NCBI GenBank assembly: GCA_017512885.1
Contig: JAFWEP010000027.1
Location: 49,409-113,408 of the forward strand
Direction of reading: 5' to 3'
Source of the DNA: Erysipelotrichaceae bacterium
GTDB lineage: Bacteria; Bacillota_I; Bacilli_A; Erysipelotrichales; Erysipelotrichaceae
DNA: 64,000 nt
The translations under genes and the position numbers were made by a program. Positions 1-9,000 of this stretch are shown in pieces; the stretch's first letter is position 1; each line of letters starts with the position of its first letter. A model generated the notes under the pieces. It saw only the letters and a list, made by a program, of their open reading frames with translations, did not search any database and was not told the origin of the DNA.

Positions 1-852
1 CTGGCAGAAGATGTCAGCAAGAAGATCACCGCTTATCGTTTCCGGGCTTTCCCGGTCATCGATGATGAGCAGCATCTGAAAGCCTATGTCGGACGTCATC
101 ACCTGATGAACTACAAGAATAAGAAGATCATCCTGGTCGACCATAACGAATTCTCGCAGTCGGTCCGGGCGATCGAGAAGGCGCAGCTGCTGGAAGTCAT
201 CGACCATCACCGCATCAACGACTTCGCGACCAATCAGCCAGTCAACTTCCGTAACGAGATCATCGGTTCCACCGCGACCATCGTTCAGAAGATCTACCGT
301 GAGAACCAGATCCCGATCCCGCCGAATATGGCCGGACTGCTGCTGGGTGCCGTTCTTTCCGATACGCTGATGTTCCAGAGTCCGACGACCACGCAGGTCG
401 ACATCGATGCTGCCAACGTACTGGCTGCTCTGGGCGATCTGGACATCAAGACCTTCGGCAAGGATATGTTCAGTGCTTCTTCCGACATCAAGGGCAAGAA
501 GTTCTATGATCTGATCAACCAGGACATCAAGTTCTTCGAGATCCGCGATGTCAAGACCATGGTCTCGCAGATCATCGTTCCGGAGCTTTCCGTCTTCGCG
601 GAGCGTGAAGAAGAGATCCTGCGGGCGATGGAGACCTTCGTCGGCAAGAAGAACCTCGACCTGCTGGTCGTAGCAACGACCGGTATCCTTGATAATGGCA
701 GCATCTTCTATGCCGCCGGTGAAAAAGCCAAGTGGATGGAAGAAGCTTTCCCGAATCAGAGAGGGGAAAGACGTTCTCTGCAGAAGGGCATCGTATCCCG
801 GAAGAAGCAGATCGTACCGGCGATCACCGAAGTTATCAACAAGTACGCGTAA
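1..852 (+). CDS. ppaC: Mn-dependent inorganic pyrophosphatase, CBS type (3' part)
   Basis: Family II inorganic pyrophosphatase, which hydrolyses PPi to phosphate in the cytoplasm. The reading frame is open from the first base, so the 5' end lies outside the window. Visible are the end of a CBS domain (FPVIDDEQHLKAYVG, about residues 17-31 of the fragment), then the return into the DHH fold (ILVDHNEFSQS), the DHH metal motif LEVIDHHRI and the C-terminal DHHA2 domain with SRKKQIVPAI. A CBS insertion between the two halves of the DHH domain is the known layout of nucleotide-regulated pyrophosphatases, so adenine-nucleotide control is likely. A terminator follows directly. Confidence 0.9.
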   Translation: MAEDVSKKITAYRFRAFPVIDDEQHLKAYVGRHHLMNYKNKKIILVDHNEFSQSVRAIEKAQLLEVIDHHRINDFATNQPVNFRNEIIGSTATIVQKIYRENQIPIPPNMAGLLLGAVLSDTLMFQSPTTTQVDIDAANVLAALGDLDIKTFGKDMFSASSDIKGKKFYDLINQDIKFFEIRDVKTMVSQIIVPELSVFAEREEEILRAMETFVGKKNLDLLVVATTGILDNGSIFYAAGEKAKWMEEAFPNQRGERRSLQKGIVSRKKQIVPAITEVINKYA

Positions 853-853
853 G

Positions 854-880
854 AAAAGAGCTCCGGCTCTTTTCTTTAAG
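854..880 (+). terminator. Intrinsic terminator after ppaC
   Basis: Stem AAAAGAGC / GCTCTTTT with a 4-nt loop followed by a T-rich tail. It overlaps the promoter region of the next gene. Confidence 0.8.
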
Positions 881-881
881 G

Positions 882-887
882 TATAAT
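882..887 (+). promoter_or_regulatory. -10 element TATAAT of a leaderless start (tsaC)
   Basis: Perfect TATAAT ends 6 nt before the ATG at 894. Transcription should start at or within a base of the start codon, and no ribosome-binding site is present. No convincing -35. Confidence 0.65.
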
Positions 888-893
888 CGAATC

Positions 894-1499
894 ATGAATA
901 CGAATCTGTATGCTCCTCAGCAGCTGGAAGAAGTGGCTGCTGTCCTGAAGGAAGGAAAAGTGATCGCTTTTCCGACGGATACTGTTTTCGGCCTGGGCTG
1001 TGTCTATGATGATCCGGCTGCCGTAGAGAGAGTCAAGAAAGCGAAGGAACGGGATGAAGGCAAACCGCTGCCGATGATGTGCAGCAGTGCGGAGATGACC
1101 GAGAAGGCCGCTGTGGTCAGCGAGGATGCGAAGAAGCTGATGCGCCGTTTCTGCCCCGGTGCCCTGACGCTGGTCATGAAAAAAAGAGAAGAAGTCCCTG
1201 CTTTCGTTACGAACGGAAGAGATACGATCGCGATCCGGATCCCGGATGATCCCTGGATCCTGGAACTGATCGATCATATCGGGAAACCGTTGCTGGTGAC
1301 CTCTGCCAATATCTCCGGGGAACCTTCCCTGCAGTACTGGCAGGAGGTACGGGAAAAACTGAACGGCAGGATCGACGGGATCGTAACAGCGGATGCCGGC
1401 AGTTCGACCGCCAGTACGATCATCGATCTGAGCGATGGTTTCCGGCTCCTGCGGCAGGGGAAGATCACGGAAGAAGAACTGAAGGAGGTCCTGAAATGA
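894..1499 (+). CDS. tsaC: L-threonylcarbamoyladenylate synthase (TsaC/YrdC)
   Basis: Makes threonylcarbamoyl-AMP from threonine, bicarbonate and ATP, the first step of t6A37 tRNA modification. 201 residues, the single YrdC/TsaC-domain form without the extra Sua5 C-terminal domain. Recognisable segments are [14 protein letters not shown] near the N-terminus (substrate-binding strand), the KxR-like KRDEGKP region and [14 protein letters not shown] longer frame begins upstream inside ppaC, but the ATG at 894 is chosen because it matches the family N-terminus and lies directly behind TATAAT. The stop overlaps the ATG of glyA, so the two are co-transcribed. Confidence 0.9.
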   Translation: MNTNLYAPQQLEEVAAVLKEGKVIAFPTDTVFGLGCVYDDPAAVERVKKAKERDEGKPLPMMCSSAEMTEKAAVVSEDAKKLMRRFCPGALTLVMKKREEVPAFVTNGRDTIAIRIPDDPWILELIDHIGKPLLVTSANISGEPSLQYWQEVREKLNGRIDGIVTADAGSSTASTIIDLSDGFRLLRQGKITEEELKEVLK

Positions 1500-2713
1500 A
1501 AGATCCGGCAGTATTCGCGGCGATCGCACGCGAAAGAGAAAGACAGGAAAACAATATCGAACTGATCGCTTCCGAGAACTATGTCTCTCCGGAAGTGAGA
1601 GAAGCGACCGGCTCGATCCTGACCAATAAATATGCGGAAGGCTATCCCTCCCGCCGCTATTACGGCGGCTGTGTCTATGTCGATGAAGCAGAAGAACTGG
1701 CAAGGAAGTATCTGAAGGAACTTTTCGGTGCGGAACATGTCAACGTACAGCCGCACAGCGGTTCACAGGCCAACATGGCCGTCTATATGTCCGTTCTGAA
1801 GCCCGGGGATACGATCCTGGGTATGGATCTGAAGGCCGGAGGGCATCTGACCCACGGCTACGGTCTGAACTTCAGCGGACAGATCTATCATTCGGAGAGC
1901 TACGGCGTCGACCGTGACAGTGAGATGATCGACTACGAAGCGGTAAGACAGAAAGCGCTGGAAGTGCGCCCGCAGATGATCGTTGCCGGAGCCTCGGCTT
2001 ATCCGCGGGAGATCGATTTTGCCGCCTTCCGGAAAATCGCTGACGAAGTCGGCGCTTACCTGATCGTTGACATGGCCCATATCGCCGGGCTGGTCGCTGC
2101 CGGCGAACACATGTCCCCGGTCCCTTACGCGGACTTTGTGACCTCTACCACCCACAAGACCCTGCGCGGTCCCCGCGGCGGCATCATCCTCTGCAAGGAA
2201 CAGTATGCCAAAGCGCTGGACCGGGCTGTCTTCCCCGGTATGCAGGGCGGCCCGCTGATGCATATCATCGCTGCGAAGGCACAGTGCTTCTATGAAGCCC
2301 TGCAGCCGGCTTATAAGGAGTATATGCACCAGGTGAAGGTCAATGCCTCAGTGCTGGCAAAAACGCTGCAGGAGGGCGGTCTGCGCATCGTATCCGGAGG
2401 AACGGACAACCATCTCCTGCTGGTCGATCTGACTGCTTTCGGGATCAGCGGCAAACAGGCGGAGACGGTGCTGGATGAAGTCCATATCACCTGCAACAAG
2501 AATGCGATCCCCTTCGATCCGCTCAAACCTGCGGTCACCAGCGGGATCCGCTTGGGAACACCGGCCATGACGACCCGCGGTTTCCGGGAAAAAGAGTTCC
2601 GCAAAGTAGGGGAACTGATCCTGCGGGTGCTGGCCGATCCGGAAAACGAAGAAACGAAGAAGAACGTCACGGAAGAAGTCCTGGAACTGACTTCCCGTTA
2701 TCCCCTGCCATGA
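1496..2713 (+). CDS. glyA: Serine hydroxymethyltransferase
   Basis: PLP-dependent conversion of serine and tetrahydrofolate to glycine and 5,10-methylene-THF. 405 residues, normal for the bacterial enzyme. The N-terminus has [15 protein letters not shown], the PLP lysine lies in [14 protein letters not shown] (about residues 216-229) and the C-terminal part has [21 protein letters not shown] site sits 5-8 nt before the ATG, which overlaps the tsaC stop by 4 nt. The next gene starts inside its stop codon, so this is one operon from tsaC to the DUF1146 gene. Confidence 0.97.
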   Translation: MKDPAVFAAIARERERQENNIELIASENYVSPEVREATGSILTNKYAEGYPSRRYYGGCVYVDEAEELARKYLKELFGAEHVNVQPHSGSQANMAVYMSVLKPGDTILGMDLKAGGHLTHGYGLNFSGQIYHSESYGVDRDSEMIDYEAVRQKALEVRPQMIVAGASAYPREIDFAAFRKIADEVGAYLIVDMAHIAGLVAAGEHMSPVPYADFVTSTTHKTLRGPRGGIILCKEQYAKALDRAVFPGMQGGPLMHIIAAKAQCFYEALQPAYKEYMHQVKVNASVLAKTLQEGGLRIVSGGTDNHLLLVDLTAFGISGKQAETVLDEVHITCNKNAIPFDPLKPAVTSGIRLGTPAMTTRGFREKEFRKVGELILRVLADPENEETKKNVTEEVLELTSRYPLP

Positions 2714-3372
2714 AGAAGACGGTCCTGAAGAAGATCCTCTTTATGCATGCCCATCTGATCGTTGATGAGCGCAGAGAGTATCTGGACGGTTCCTTGGCCG
2801 TAGAAGACGGCCGTATCCGCAATGTCTTTCCCCAGAGCGACCGGCTCTATGGGGACCTCTCGGACTATCCTCTGCTGGATATGAAGGGCAGCATCCTGCT
2901 GCCGGCTTTCGCCTGCATCGGCGGCGATCCCGTTCCGGAAGAGGGGATCCTGAACATCCTCGAAGAGGAAGCGCCGCTGGCTTATCAGGATATCTTCCGG
3001 GATGCCTCCGTATCAGAGAAAGAGGCAACGCCTTTCGCAAAGGCACTGGCGGACGAAGAGGCCTATAAGAGCTTCCGCTGTCCCCCGTCGCTGCCGGAAG
3101 AAGACCTGCGGATCCTTCTGAAAGTCTCCCGGCGGGACCGGCTGATCCTGCTGCCGGAGGAGGGGAAGATGCTGGAAGAAGTGCGCAGACTGCGGAAACT
3201 GGGCCTTCCCTGGCGCAGCATCGTCGCTTTCACTTCCCGCAATCTGCTGGCCCAGCAGGGCCGGCCGGCCTCGGAGGGCAGCTTTGCCCGAGGCAATGAG
3301 GTCAGGCTGCTGGCGCTGACGAAAGAAGAGGAACGGCTGTTCGTTCTGGATAAGGAGGTGCTGCAGCGATGA
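2710..3372 (+). CDS. Degenerate NagA-like amidohydrolase remnant
   Basis: 220 residues, start overlapping the glyA stop (ATGA). The N-terminal 70 residues resemble the beta-sandwich of N-acetylglucosamine-6-phosphate deacetylase/amidohydrolases ([10 protein letters not shown], then [13 protein letters not shown]), but where the family has the metal motif GxxDxHxH this protein reads ACIGGDP. The C-terminal 45 residues look like the family end ([26 protein letters not shown]). The TIM-barrel core and all metal ligands are absent against a usual length near 380. No catalytic role can be claimed. The frame is intact and translationally coupled, so it is probably expressed. The family link is inferred from local resemblance. 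Confidence 0.55.
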   Translation: MKKTVLKKILFMHAHLIVDERREYLDGSLAVEDGRIRNVFPQSDRLYGDLSDYPLLDMKGSILLPAFACIGGDPVPEEGILNILEEEAPLAYQDIFRDASVSEKEATPFAKALADEEAYKSFRCPPSLPEEDLRILLKVSRRDRLILLPEEGKMLEEVRRLRKLGLPWRSIVAFTSRNLLAQQGRPASEGSFARGNEVRLLALTKEEERLFVLDKEVLQR

Positions 3373-3635
3373 ATCTGCTTTATGTACTGCGTTTATTCGT
3401 CTATTTCGTCTGCTTTGCGGCCAGTCTCTTTGCGCTGAGCGCTTTGGACTTTCAGCGGGCTCTGAAGAAGAATGCCAATCCGGCAGCAGCCCAGCTGCTG
3501 TATCTCTTCCTGGCGATGGCTCTGGCATACCTGCTGGGACAGTTCCTGATGGGACTGATGCTGACGTTCTGGAGCATCACCCCTTCCGGAGAAGTGACCG
3601 GGGCATTACCCCTTTACTGCTTCTCTGTGCTATAA
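3369..3635 (+). CDS. DUF1146 (YwzB-like) membrane protein
   Basis: 88 residues with two predicted membrane helices (about 5-25 and 43-68), consistent with the small DUF1146 family that in Firmicutes often sits next to cell-wall precursor genes. GGAGG site before the ATG, which overlaps the preceding stop by 4 nt. Function unknown. The stop codon coincides with the TATAAT of the next gene, marking the operon end. Confidence 0.7.
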   Translation: MNLLYVLRLFVYFVCFAASLFALSALDFQRALKKNANPAAAQLLYLFLAMALAYLLGQFLMGLMLTFWSITPSGEVTGALPLYCFSVL

Positions 3636-3636
3636 T
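3631..3636 (+). promoter_or_regulatory. -10 element TATAAT for tagO
   Basis: TATAAT preceded by TGC (extended -10, TGC directly 5' of the hexamer), 19 nt upstream of the GTG start at 3656. This unit keeps a short leader with GAGG. Confidence 0.5.
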
Positions 3637-3655
3637 TCGTAACAGTGAGGAATCT

Positions 3656-4804
3656 GTGAATCTTGTCTTAGGAGCTCTGCCGTACTTTCTGACGGCGTTT
3701 CTGATCTCGGTGCTGTTTACCCCGATCGCCAAAAGGATCGGGTTTTTCCTCGGCATTTATGCCGTAGAGAATCAGCGTACCGTTCATCACGGACGCATCG
3801 TACGGATCGGCGGACTGGCCATCTATATCGCATTCATCATCACGATGGCGGTCTACGTCAAGGCGGATACGACCATCAATGCGATCCTGATCGGTTCCCT
3901 GATCCTGTTTATCGGCGGGGTGATCGATGATATGTTCGATCTGAAGCCGATGATCAAACTGGGTTTTGAAGTGGCCGCGGCACTGTTCGTGCTGGCCTTC
4001 GGCGGGATCGAACTGGGCACCATCCATCTGCCTTTCCTGAGCATCGATTCCAAGGCCTTTTCCTACTTCGTCTCCTTCTGCTGGATCATCGGGGTCTCCA
4101 ATGCGATCAACCTGATGGACGGCCTGGATGGTCTTGCTGCCGGGATCTCCTTCATCATGATCTCGGTCATCGGCCTGATCGGCTTCTTTATGGGCAGAAG
4201 GGATATCTGTGTGATCTCGCTGATCCTGATCGGTGCGATCGGCGGTTTCCTGCCTTATAACTTCCATCCGGCCAGCATCTTCATGGGAGACTGTGCTGCC
4301 CTGTTCTTGGGCTATATCATCGCCTGCCTGGCCCTGCTGGGCTTCAAATCGACAGCCTTCATCACCCTGGGCTTCCCGATCATCATCCTCTTCGTGCCGC
4401 TGGCCGATACCGTTCTGGCCATCCTGCGCCGGAAGAGCCAGGGCAAGAAGATCACCGAAGCGGACCGCTCCCACCTGCATCATGTCCTGATGTACAAGAT
4501 GGGTCTTTCCCACCGCAATACGGTCCTGGTGCTGTACTTCGTGACCTTCCTCTTTGCCTGCGATGCGGTGCTGATGTATTTCCATGAGGGCTGGGGACTG
4601 GCCCTGCTGGCAGTGCTGTTCGGACTGGCCTGGATCTTCATCGAACTGACGGGAATGATCAACCCGCATTTCCATCCGCTGATCGGTCTCCTGCGCCGGA
4701 CGATCGGTCATCCGGTCAAGAAGGAAGATGCCTTCTTCGAAGCCAACAAGCTGGAATATGCCCGGCGGCCGGAACTCCCGCCGCGCGAAGAAAATGAGAA
4801 CTGA
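3656..4804 (+). CDS. tagO: Undecaprenyl-phosphate GlcNAc-1-phosphate transferase (WecA/TagO family)
   Basis: Polytopic membrane enzyme of the MraY/WecA superfamily that transfers N-acetylglucosamine-1-phosphate to undecaprenyl phosphate, the first step of teichoic acid or other wall polymer synthesis. 382 residues, about ten membrane helices. Diagnostic motifs: VIDDMFDLKP (Mg-binding DDxxD), NAINLMDGLDGLAAG, FMGDCAALFLGY and the cytoplasmic HLHHVLM histidines that distinguish WecA/TagO from MraY. Start is GTG with GAGG 5 nt upstream. Monocistronic between its own promoter and a strong terminator. Confidence 0.88.
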   Translation: MNLVLGALPYFLTAFLISVLFTPIAKRIGFFLGIYAVENQRTVHHGRIVRIGGLAIYIAFIITMAVYVKADTTINAILIGSLILFIGGVIDDMFDLKPMIKLGFEVAAALFVLAFGGIELGTIHLPFLSIDSKAFSYFVSFCWIIGVSNAINLMDGLDGLAAGISFIMISVIGLIGFFMGRRDICVISLILIGAIGGFLPYNFHPASIFMGDCAALFLGYIIACLALLGFKSTAFITLGFPIIILFVPLADTVLAILRRKSQGKKITEADRSHLHHVLMYKMGLSHRNTVLVLYFVTFLFACDAVLMYFHEGWGLALLAVLFGLAWIFIELTGMINPHFHPLIGLLRRTIGHPVKKEDAFFEANKLEYARRPELPPREENEN

Positions 4805-4826
4805 CGGATCGAAAGATCCGTTTTTC
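4804..4826 (+). terminator. Intrinsic terminator after tagO
   Basis: Stem ACGGATC / GATCCGT with GAAA loop and T5 tail. It overlaps the stop codon. Confidence 0.9.
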
Positions 4827-4866
4827 TGTGACCGTATCGGGAAGAAGCGGTACAGTAGTAGTGAAG

Positions 4867-5433
4867 ATGGAAGACAGAGAGATCGTAGAACTCTTCCTGC
4901 AGCGCCGGGAAGAAGCGATAGAAGAAACGAGCCGCAAGTATCAGGGCTATTGTTTTGCGCTGTCCAGAAGGATCCTCGCAGACCGTCAGGACATCGAGGA
5001 AGTCTTTTCCGATGCCCTGCTGGCGCTCTGGAACTCCATCCCGCCGGAGATCCCACATATCCTTTCCGCCTATCTGACGAAGATCATCCGGAACCTGTCC
5101 TTAAAGAGATACCGCGACCGAAGCACGCAGAAGCGGGGCGGAGGAGAGATCACCCTGGCTTTGGAAGAGCTGGAAGGCTGTATCCCCTCCGGAGAGGATC
5201 CGGCGGAAAAGTGGAAGGAGAAACAGCTGCAGGAGTGCCTGAACCGCTTCCTGAAGACCCTTCCCGAAGAGAACCGCAATGTCTTCCTGGCCCGTTACTG
5301 GCATCTGTATTCGGTCAGGGAGATCACGGAACGGACCGGTTATTCCGCTTCAAAAGTGAAGATGATGCTGCTGCGGGACCGGGAGAAACTGAGAGAGCAT
5401 CTGCGAAAGGAGGGCTACGATGAAAGCGTATGA
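4867..5433 (+). CDS. RNA polymerase sigma factor, ECF type
   Basis: 188 residues. Region 2 is visible at about residues 10-75 (FALSRRILADRQDIEEVFSD, then AYLTKIIRNLSLKRYRDR) and region 4 helix-turn-helix at about 125-180 (LPEENRNVFLARYWHL, then EITERTGYSASKVKMML). It should direct RNA polymerase to a small regulon and be held inactive by the membrane protein encoded next. A GTG at 4861 is an alternative start. Neither has a ribosome-binding site. Possible promoter GTGACC (4828) - 17 nt - TACAGT (4851), which would give a very short leader. The stop overlaps the next gene by 14 nt. Confidence 0.85.
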   Translation: MEDREIVELFLQRREEAIEETSRKYQGYCFALSRRILADRQDIEEVFSDALLALWNSIPPEIPHILSAYLTKIIRNLSLKRYRDRSTQKRGGGEITLALEELEGCIPSGEDPAEKWKEKQLQECLNRFLKTLPEENRNVFLARYWHLYSVREITERTGYSASKVKMMLLRDREKLREHLRKEGYDESV

Positions 5434-6073
5434 TCTGCTGAAAGAGATGAACGATCTGCCGGAAGAATGGATCGAAGCTTCGGCATTCCAGAAGCCAAAG
5501 AAGAAAACGGACTACGCCCTCTGGCTGCGTCCGGCGCTGGCATTCGTGCTGGTCCTGGTCTTTGCCTCTGCTCTGCGGCAGACGCTCTTTAAAGGCAAGG
5601 GCGCTGCTGCTCCGGCAGCCGCATCCTCCATTGCCCTGTACAACGAAGATGCCGCCCAGGAGACGGCTGATGAGGGCTATGCCTCTGCTGCCGCAGGCGC
5701 TCTGCCCCGTTATCTGGCCCTGGACGGCGATCTCTATGAACTCAGCGATCCGGCAGTTACAGAAGATATGCTGGAGAACGCAAGGACCGAGGAGATCCAG
5801 GCCGCTGCCGAAGGAAAGAAGGTCTACACGGATGCGCTTGGCAATGCGGTGATCGTAGAGACCGATGCTGAAGGGGAGAGCTTCCTGCTGGACGGACAGT
5901 GCTACCGCAGGATCGCCCATCCGCTGGCGGAGTATCAGGGGAAGAGCTGGCAGTTATCAGCTCCGGCGGACATCCCGGTAGAGGGTATAAGTGAAGAGGT
6001 CTTCCTGTACGAAGGAAATGTCTACTGGAATCTGGAAGGCTACGGAGTCTGGCTCCTGGAGGAAGTGAAATGA
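5420..6073 (+). CDS. Single-pass membrane protein, probable anti-sigma factor
   Basis: 217 residues. A short cytoplasmic N-terminus of about 33 residues is followed by one membrane helix (LRPALAFVLVLVFASAL, about 34-50) and an extracytoplasmic part rich in Ala, Glu and Tyr. The place in the operon, directly behind and overlapping an ECF sigma gene, with AAGGAGG before the ATG, is the normal position of an anti-sigma factor. No HxxxCxxC zinc motif is present in the cytoplasmic part, so it is not a zinc-type anti-sigma. The role is inferred from context only. Confidence 0.6.
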   Translation: MKAYDLLKEMNDLPEEWIEASAFQKPKKKTDYALWLRPALAFVLVLVFASALRQTLFKGKGAAAPAAASSIALYNEDAAQETADEGYASAAAGALPRYLALDGDLYELSDPAVTEDMLENARTEEIQAAAEGKKVYTDALGNAVIVETDAEGESFLLDGQCYRRIAHPLAEYQGKSWQLSAPADIPVEGISEEVFLYEGNVYWNLEGYGVWLLEEVK

Positions 6074-6828
6074 AGAGACGGATATCGATCCTGCTGATCC
6101 TCGCACTCTCTGCCTGTGCCGCGCAGGCCCCTTCGTCGGTGAGCGGACCGATACAGACAGAACTGCCGGAGGAACCTGTAGCAGAGACGCCGGAAGAAGC
6201 AGGAAAGATGATCCGCCTCGAAGGAACGATCTATCGGGAGACGGAAGAGTTCGGGGATATCCCGCGCTGCGGGAATCTGGACTTCTACCTGGAGTCCTGC
6301 GAAGGGGAGTTTCCGGAAGAAGGAGACTATGCGAACTTTCCGCTGTTTTCTATGCATAGGGACGGAGATGATCCTTTCGGCAAAGGCGGGCAGCGCTCTT
6401 TCTGGCCGAACCGGATCGAGATCCCGACAGAGGAAGGCTGGCGCGTCTTTGCGGCAGATGAAGGCGAAGGACCGCTGGACATCGCTGTCGGAAAGCTGAA
6501 TGATCATACACTGGAGATCACACTGGCGAATCCTACGGCGGAGACCGTATCCTACGCCTATACCGGCTGGCAGGGCAGAAGCCTGTTCTTCCTGATCCGT
6601 GATGCGCGGGGATCGCTGGCGATCGCGGATGTCACGACTGACGGCGCCCTGAAAGGAGAACTGCCGAGCGGAGAGAGCACGGTCCTGACGGTCGAAGTTC
6701 CCGAACGGGAGGAACTGCAGCGGGAAGGAGCCTTTCTCCGTATCCAGCTCTGTACCGGTGAAAGCGAAAAGAATTACCAATTCATCGAACTGCCCTGGGC
6801 AGAGTTTGCGGAAATGCCTTTCGATTAA
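6070..6828 (+). CDS. Lipoprotein of the sigma-factor operon
   Basis: 252 residues with a clear lipoprotein signal: positive MKRR, hydrophobic ILLILALS and lipobox LSAC (Cys about 16). The mature part starts with a Ser/Pro/Glu linker and then an all-beta-looking region without a recognised domain. It starts inside the stop of the membrane protein (ATGA) and ends the operon. It may be a surface sensor acting on the anti-sigma protein (inference). Confidence 0.65.
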   Translation: MKRRISILLILALSACAAQAPSSVSGPIQTELPEEPVAETPEEAGKMIRLEGTIYRETEEFGDIPRCGNLDFYLESCEGEFPEEGDYANFPLFSMHRDGDDPFGKGGQRSFWPNRIEIPTEEGWRVFAADEGEGPLDIAVGKLNDHTLEITLANPTAETVSYAYTGWQGRSLFFLIRDARGSLAIADVTTDGALKGELPSGESTVLTVEVPEREELQREGAFLRIQLCTGESEKNYQFIELPWAEFAEMPFD

Positions 6829-6856
6829 AGATAAGCTGCGGCTTATCTTTTTTGTC
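6827..6856 (+). terminator. Intrinsic terminator of sigma operon
   Basis: Ten-bp stem AAAGATAAGC / GCTTATCTTT, TGCG loop, then TTTTTTG. Confidence 0.9.
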
Positions 6857-6862
6857 CCGTGC

Positions 6863-6868
6863 TAGAAT
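6863..6868 (+). promoter_or_regulatory. Extended -10 TGCTAGAAT for the M32 peptidase gene
   Basis: TAGAAT with TGC immediately upstream, 18 nt before the ATG at 6887. The leader carries GGAGGT. Confidence 0.5.
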
Positions 6869-6886
6869 GGGTACGGAGGTCTGTAT

Positions 6887-8380
6887 ATGACGAAAGAAGA
6901 AGCTCTGACTTATTACGATGAATGGCAGCAGAAATACAATGCCTATGCCTTACTGCTGAGTACGGCATCCTTTGATGCAGAAACGATCGCTCCGCCGGCC
7001 GGCAGCAATGCCCGCAATGAAGCGCTGTCTTTCCTGTACGGAGAGATGCACGATATCGAGACCGATCCGAAGATCCTGGAAGTGCTGGAGGTCCTAAAGG
7101 ACAGTGAAGATCCTGTTCTGGCCAGAAGGGTCGCTCTGGACCGCAGATCCTTACTGGCGACAGCCTGCCTCAGCAAGGAGGAAGTCACGGCTTTCAGCCG
7201 GGAACAGCTGGATGCCTTCGATGACTGGCAGATCGCCAAACATGAGAAAGACTATGCCCGTTTTGAACCACATCTCCTGAAACTGATCGAGTTCTCGAAG
7301 ACCTTCGCAAAGAAAAGGGAACCGGAAAAGGATCCCTATGAAGTCTATCTGGATGATTACGAAGAGGGGATGACCCGGAAGGACTACGATGAATTCTTCG
7401 AGCTGATCCGCAAGGAGATCTCTCCCCTGGTCAAGGCCGTAGCGGCCAAGGACGGCTTCATCGACGATTCCTTCCTGCACCGTTACTACGACAAAGAGCG
7501 TCAGGCGAAGTTCGGCAAAGCCATCAACGAATTCATGGCCTTCGATCCTTCCTGGGGCTACATGGGCGTCAGCGAACATCCCTTCACCGACGGTCTCTCC
7601 CTGAACGATGTGCGGATCACGACCGCCTATGAGGAACATGATGTCTCGCAATCGCTGTACTCCATCGTCCATGAGACCGGACACGCCTACTTCGAACATC
7701 AGGTCTCAGCGGAATATGCCGGGACCTCCCTGCATCGGGCGATCTCTTCCGGCATGCATGAAAGCCAGAGCCGATTCCTGGAGAACTACATCGGACGCAG
7801 GGAATCCTTCCTGCAGAACCTGTATCCGACCCTGCAGGAACTGTATCCGCAGGAGCTGAAGGACATCGGTCTGCATGAATTCTGGAAAGCCGTCAATGTC
7901 TCCCGTCCTTCCCTGATCCGTACGGCAGCCGATGAGCTGACCTACCCCCTGCACATCCTGATCCGCTATGAGATCGAGAAGATGATCTTTGACGGTACGG
8001 CCGATCTGCAGCAGCTCAATACGCTCTGGAACCGGAAATATAAGGAATACCTGGGCATCGAAGTCCCGGATGACGGTGTCGGCATCCTGCAGGATGTGCA
8101 CTGGAGCGGAGCCTCCTTCGGTTACTTCCCGACCTATGCCCTGGGTTCGGCGATCGGCGCGCAGCTATTGACGGCGATGGAGAAGGATCTCGACATCGAT
8201 GCCCTGCTGCAGGAAGGGAAGTTCACAGCGGTCACCGACTGGCTGAAGGAACACTTCCAGAAGCACGGAGCCCGCTATACCTTCAAGGAAGCGGTAAAAC
8301 TGGCGACCGGAGAAGAGTTCAGTCCGCACTACTACATCGATTATCTGAAAAAGAAATATACAGCGCTTTACGAACTGTAA
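6887..8380 (+). CDS. M32 family metallocarboxypeptidase
   Basis: Thermostable carboxypeptidase (Taq-type), a cytoplasmic zinc peptidase that removes C-terminal amino acids. 497 residues, the normal family length. The zinc motif HEXXH is seen as IVHETGHAYFEHQ (about residues 260-272), followed by the family's SGMHESQSRFLENYIGR with the third ligand glutamate. GGAGGT 8-13 nt before the ATG supports the start. It has its own promoter and terminator. Confidence 0.93.
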   Translation: MTKEEALTYYDEWQQKYNAYALLLSTASFDAETIAPPAGSNARNEALSFLYGEMHDIETDPKILEVLEVLKDSEDPVLARRVALDRRSLLATACLSKEEVTAFSREQLDAFDDWQIAKHEKDYARFEPHLLKLIEFSKTFAKKREPEKDPYEVYLDDYEEGMTRKDYDEFFELIRKEISPLVKAVAAKDGFIDDSFLHRYYDKERQAKFGKAINEFMAFDPSWGYMGVSEHPFTDGLSLNDVRITTAYEEHDVSQSLYSIVHETGHAYFEHQVSAEYAGTSLHRAISSGMHESQSRFLENYIGRRESFLQNLYPTLQELYPQELKDIGLHEFWKAVNVSRPSLIRTAADELTYPLHILIRYEIEKMIFDGTADLQQLNTLWNRKYKEYLGIEVPDDGVGILQDVHWSGASFGYFPTYALGSAIGAQLLTAMEKDLDIDALLQEGKFTAVTDWLKEHFQKHGARYTFKEAVKLATGEEFSPHYYIDYLKKKYTALYEL

Positions 8381-8383
8381 ACG

Positions 8384-8411
8384 AAAGACCTCCCGAACGG
8401 GAGGTCTTTTT
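8384..8411. terminator. Bidirectional terminator between convergent genes
   Basis: Eleven-bp stem AAAGACCTCCC / GGGAGGTCTTT with GAAC loop. T-rich on both strands, serving the M32 gene and the convergent membrane-protein gene that stops at 8410. Confidence 0.9.
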
Positions 8412-9000
8412 ACCAGATCCAGAAGGCAGCTAAGAGGAACAGCAGGCCCAGCGGGATAGCCAGGATCCCGTAGATCCTTTCGGATCCGGGATCGATGCGG
8501 AAGTTTTCCGGGTGTTTCGGATCGACGTAGATCCGGTAGGGATCACCTTCCCGATAGGCAGCCGCCAGTCCGCTTGAGACATCATCTTTGGAGATGCCTT
8601 CATAGACATCTTCCTCGAGCTCGTAACGGAAACGCAGATAGGAAGCGGCCGCGGCGGTCTTCTTCTCCGGCTTCTGCTCAAAGGTGACGGGACCCAGATA
8701 TTCACCGCTGACCGGCAGGGAATAGACTTTGGGAGCCCGCAGGGCATTGATCCCGGCATAGAGAAAATAGAGGGCGATCAGCGCAAAGAAGAGCGAAGTC
8801 GTAAAGCGGGTCTCGGCAAAGAAGGACAGTGCGCCCAGGGCGATCAGCGCCAGAGCGCGCAGGATCTTGACGATATTCTCCCGGCGCTGGTCCTTGGAGT
8901 AGTCCAGGATCGCCAGTACCAGGAGATAAGCGCCGCCGGCAGTCAGAGCTGCGCCGAGATAAGTCAGGATGAATCCGGCTAACGAGAGATAGTATTCCAT
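8410..9000 (-). CDS. Membrane protein, DUF3592-like
   Basis: 196 residues. Three membrane helices at the N-terminus (about 5-30, 42-62, 66-84), then an extramembrane part with YLRFRYELEEDVYEG and DPYRIYVDPKHPENFRID, and a last helix at the C-terminus (GILAIPLGLLFLLAAF). The central pattern of a Tyr/Val-rich beta segment followed by YxxxxPxxxR is that of DUF3592 proteins. Function unknown. The start ATG shares one base with the rarA stop, so it is the distal gene of a rarA operon. Confidence 0.55.
   Translation of the reverse strand: MEYYLSLAGFILTYLGAALTAGGAYLLVLAILDYSKDQRRENIVKILRALALIALGALSFFAETRFTTSLFFALIALYFLYAGINALRAPKVYSLPVSGEYLGPVTFEQKPEKKTAAAASYLRFRYELEEDVYEGISKDDVSSGLAAAYREGDPYRIYVDPKHPENFRIDPGSERIYGILAIPLGLLFLLAAFWIW

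Noticed and set aside
3668..5056. 462-codon minus-strand frame over tagO and the sigma gene
   Set aside because: Antisense to well-identified genes, Gln/Asp-rich low-quality composition, no start signals.
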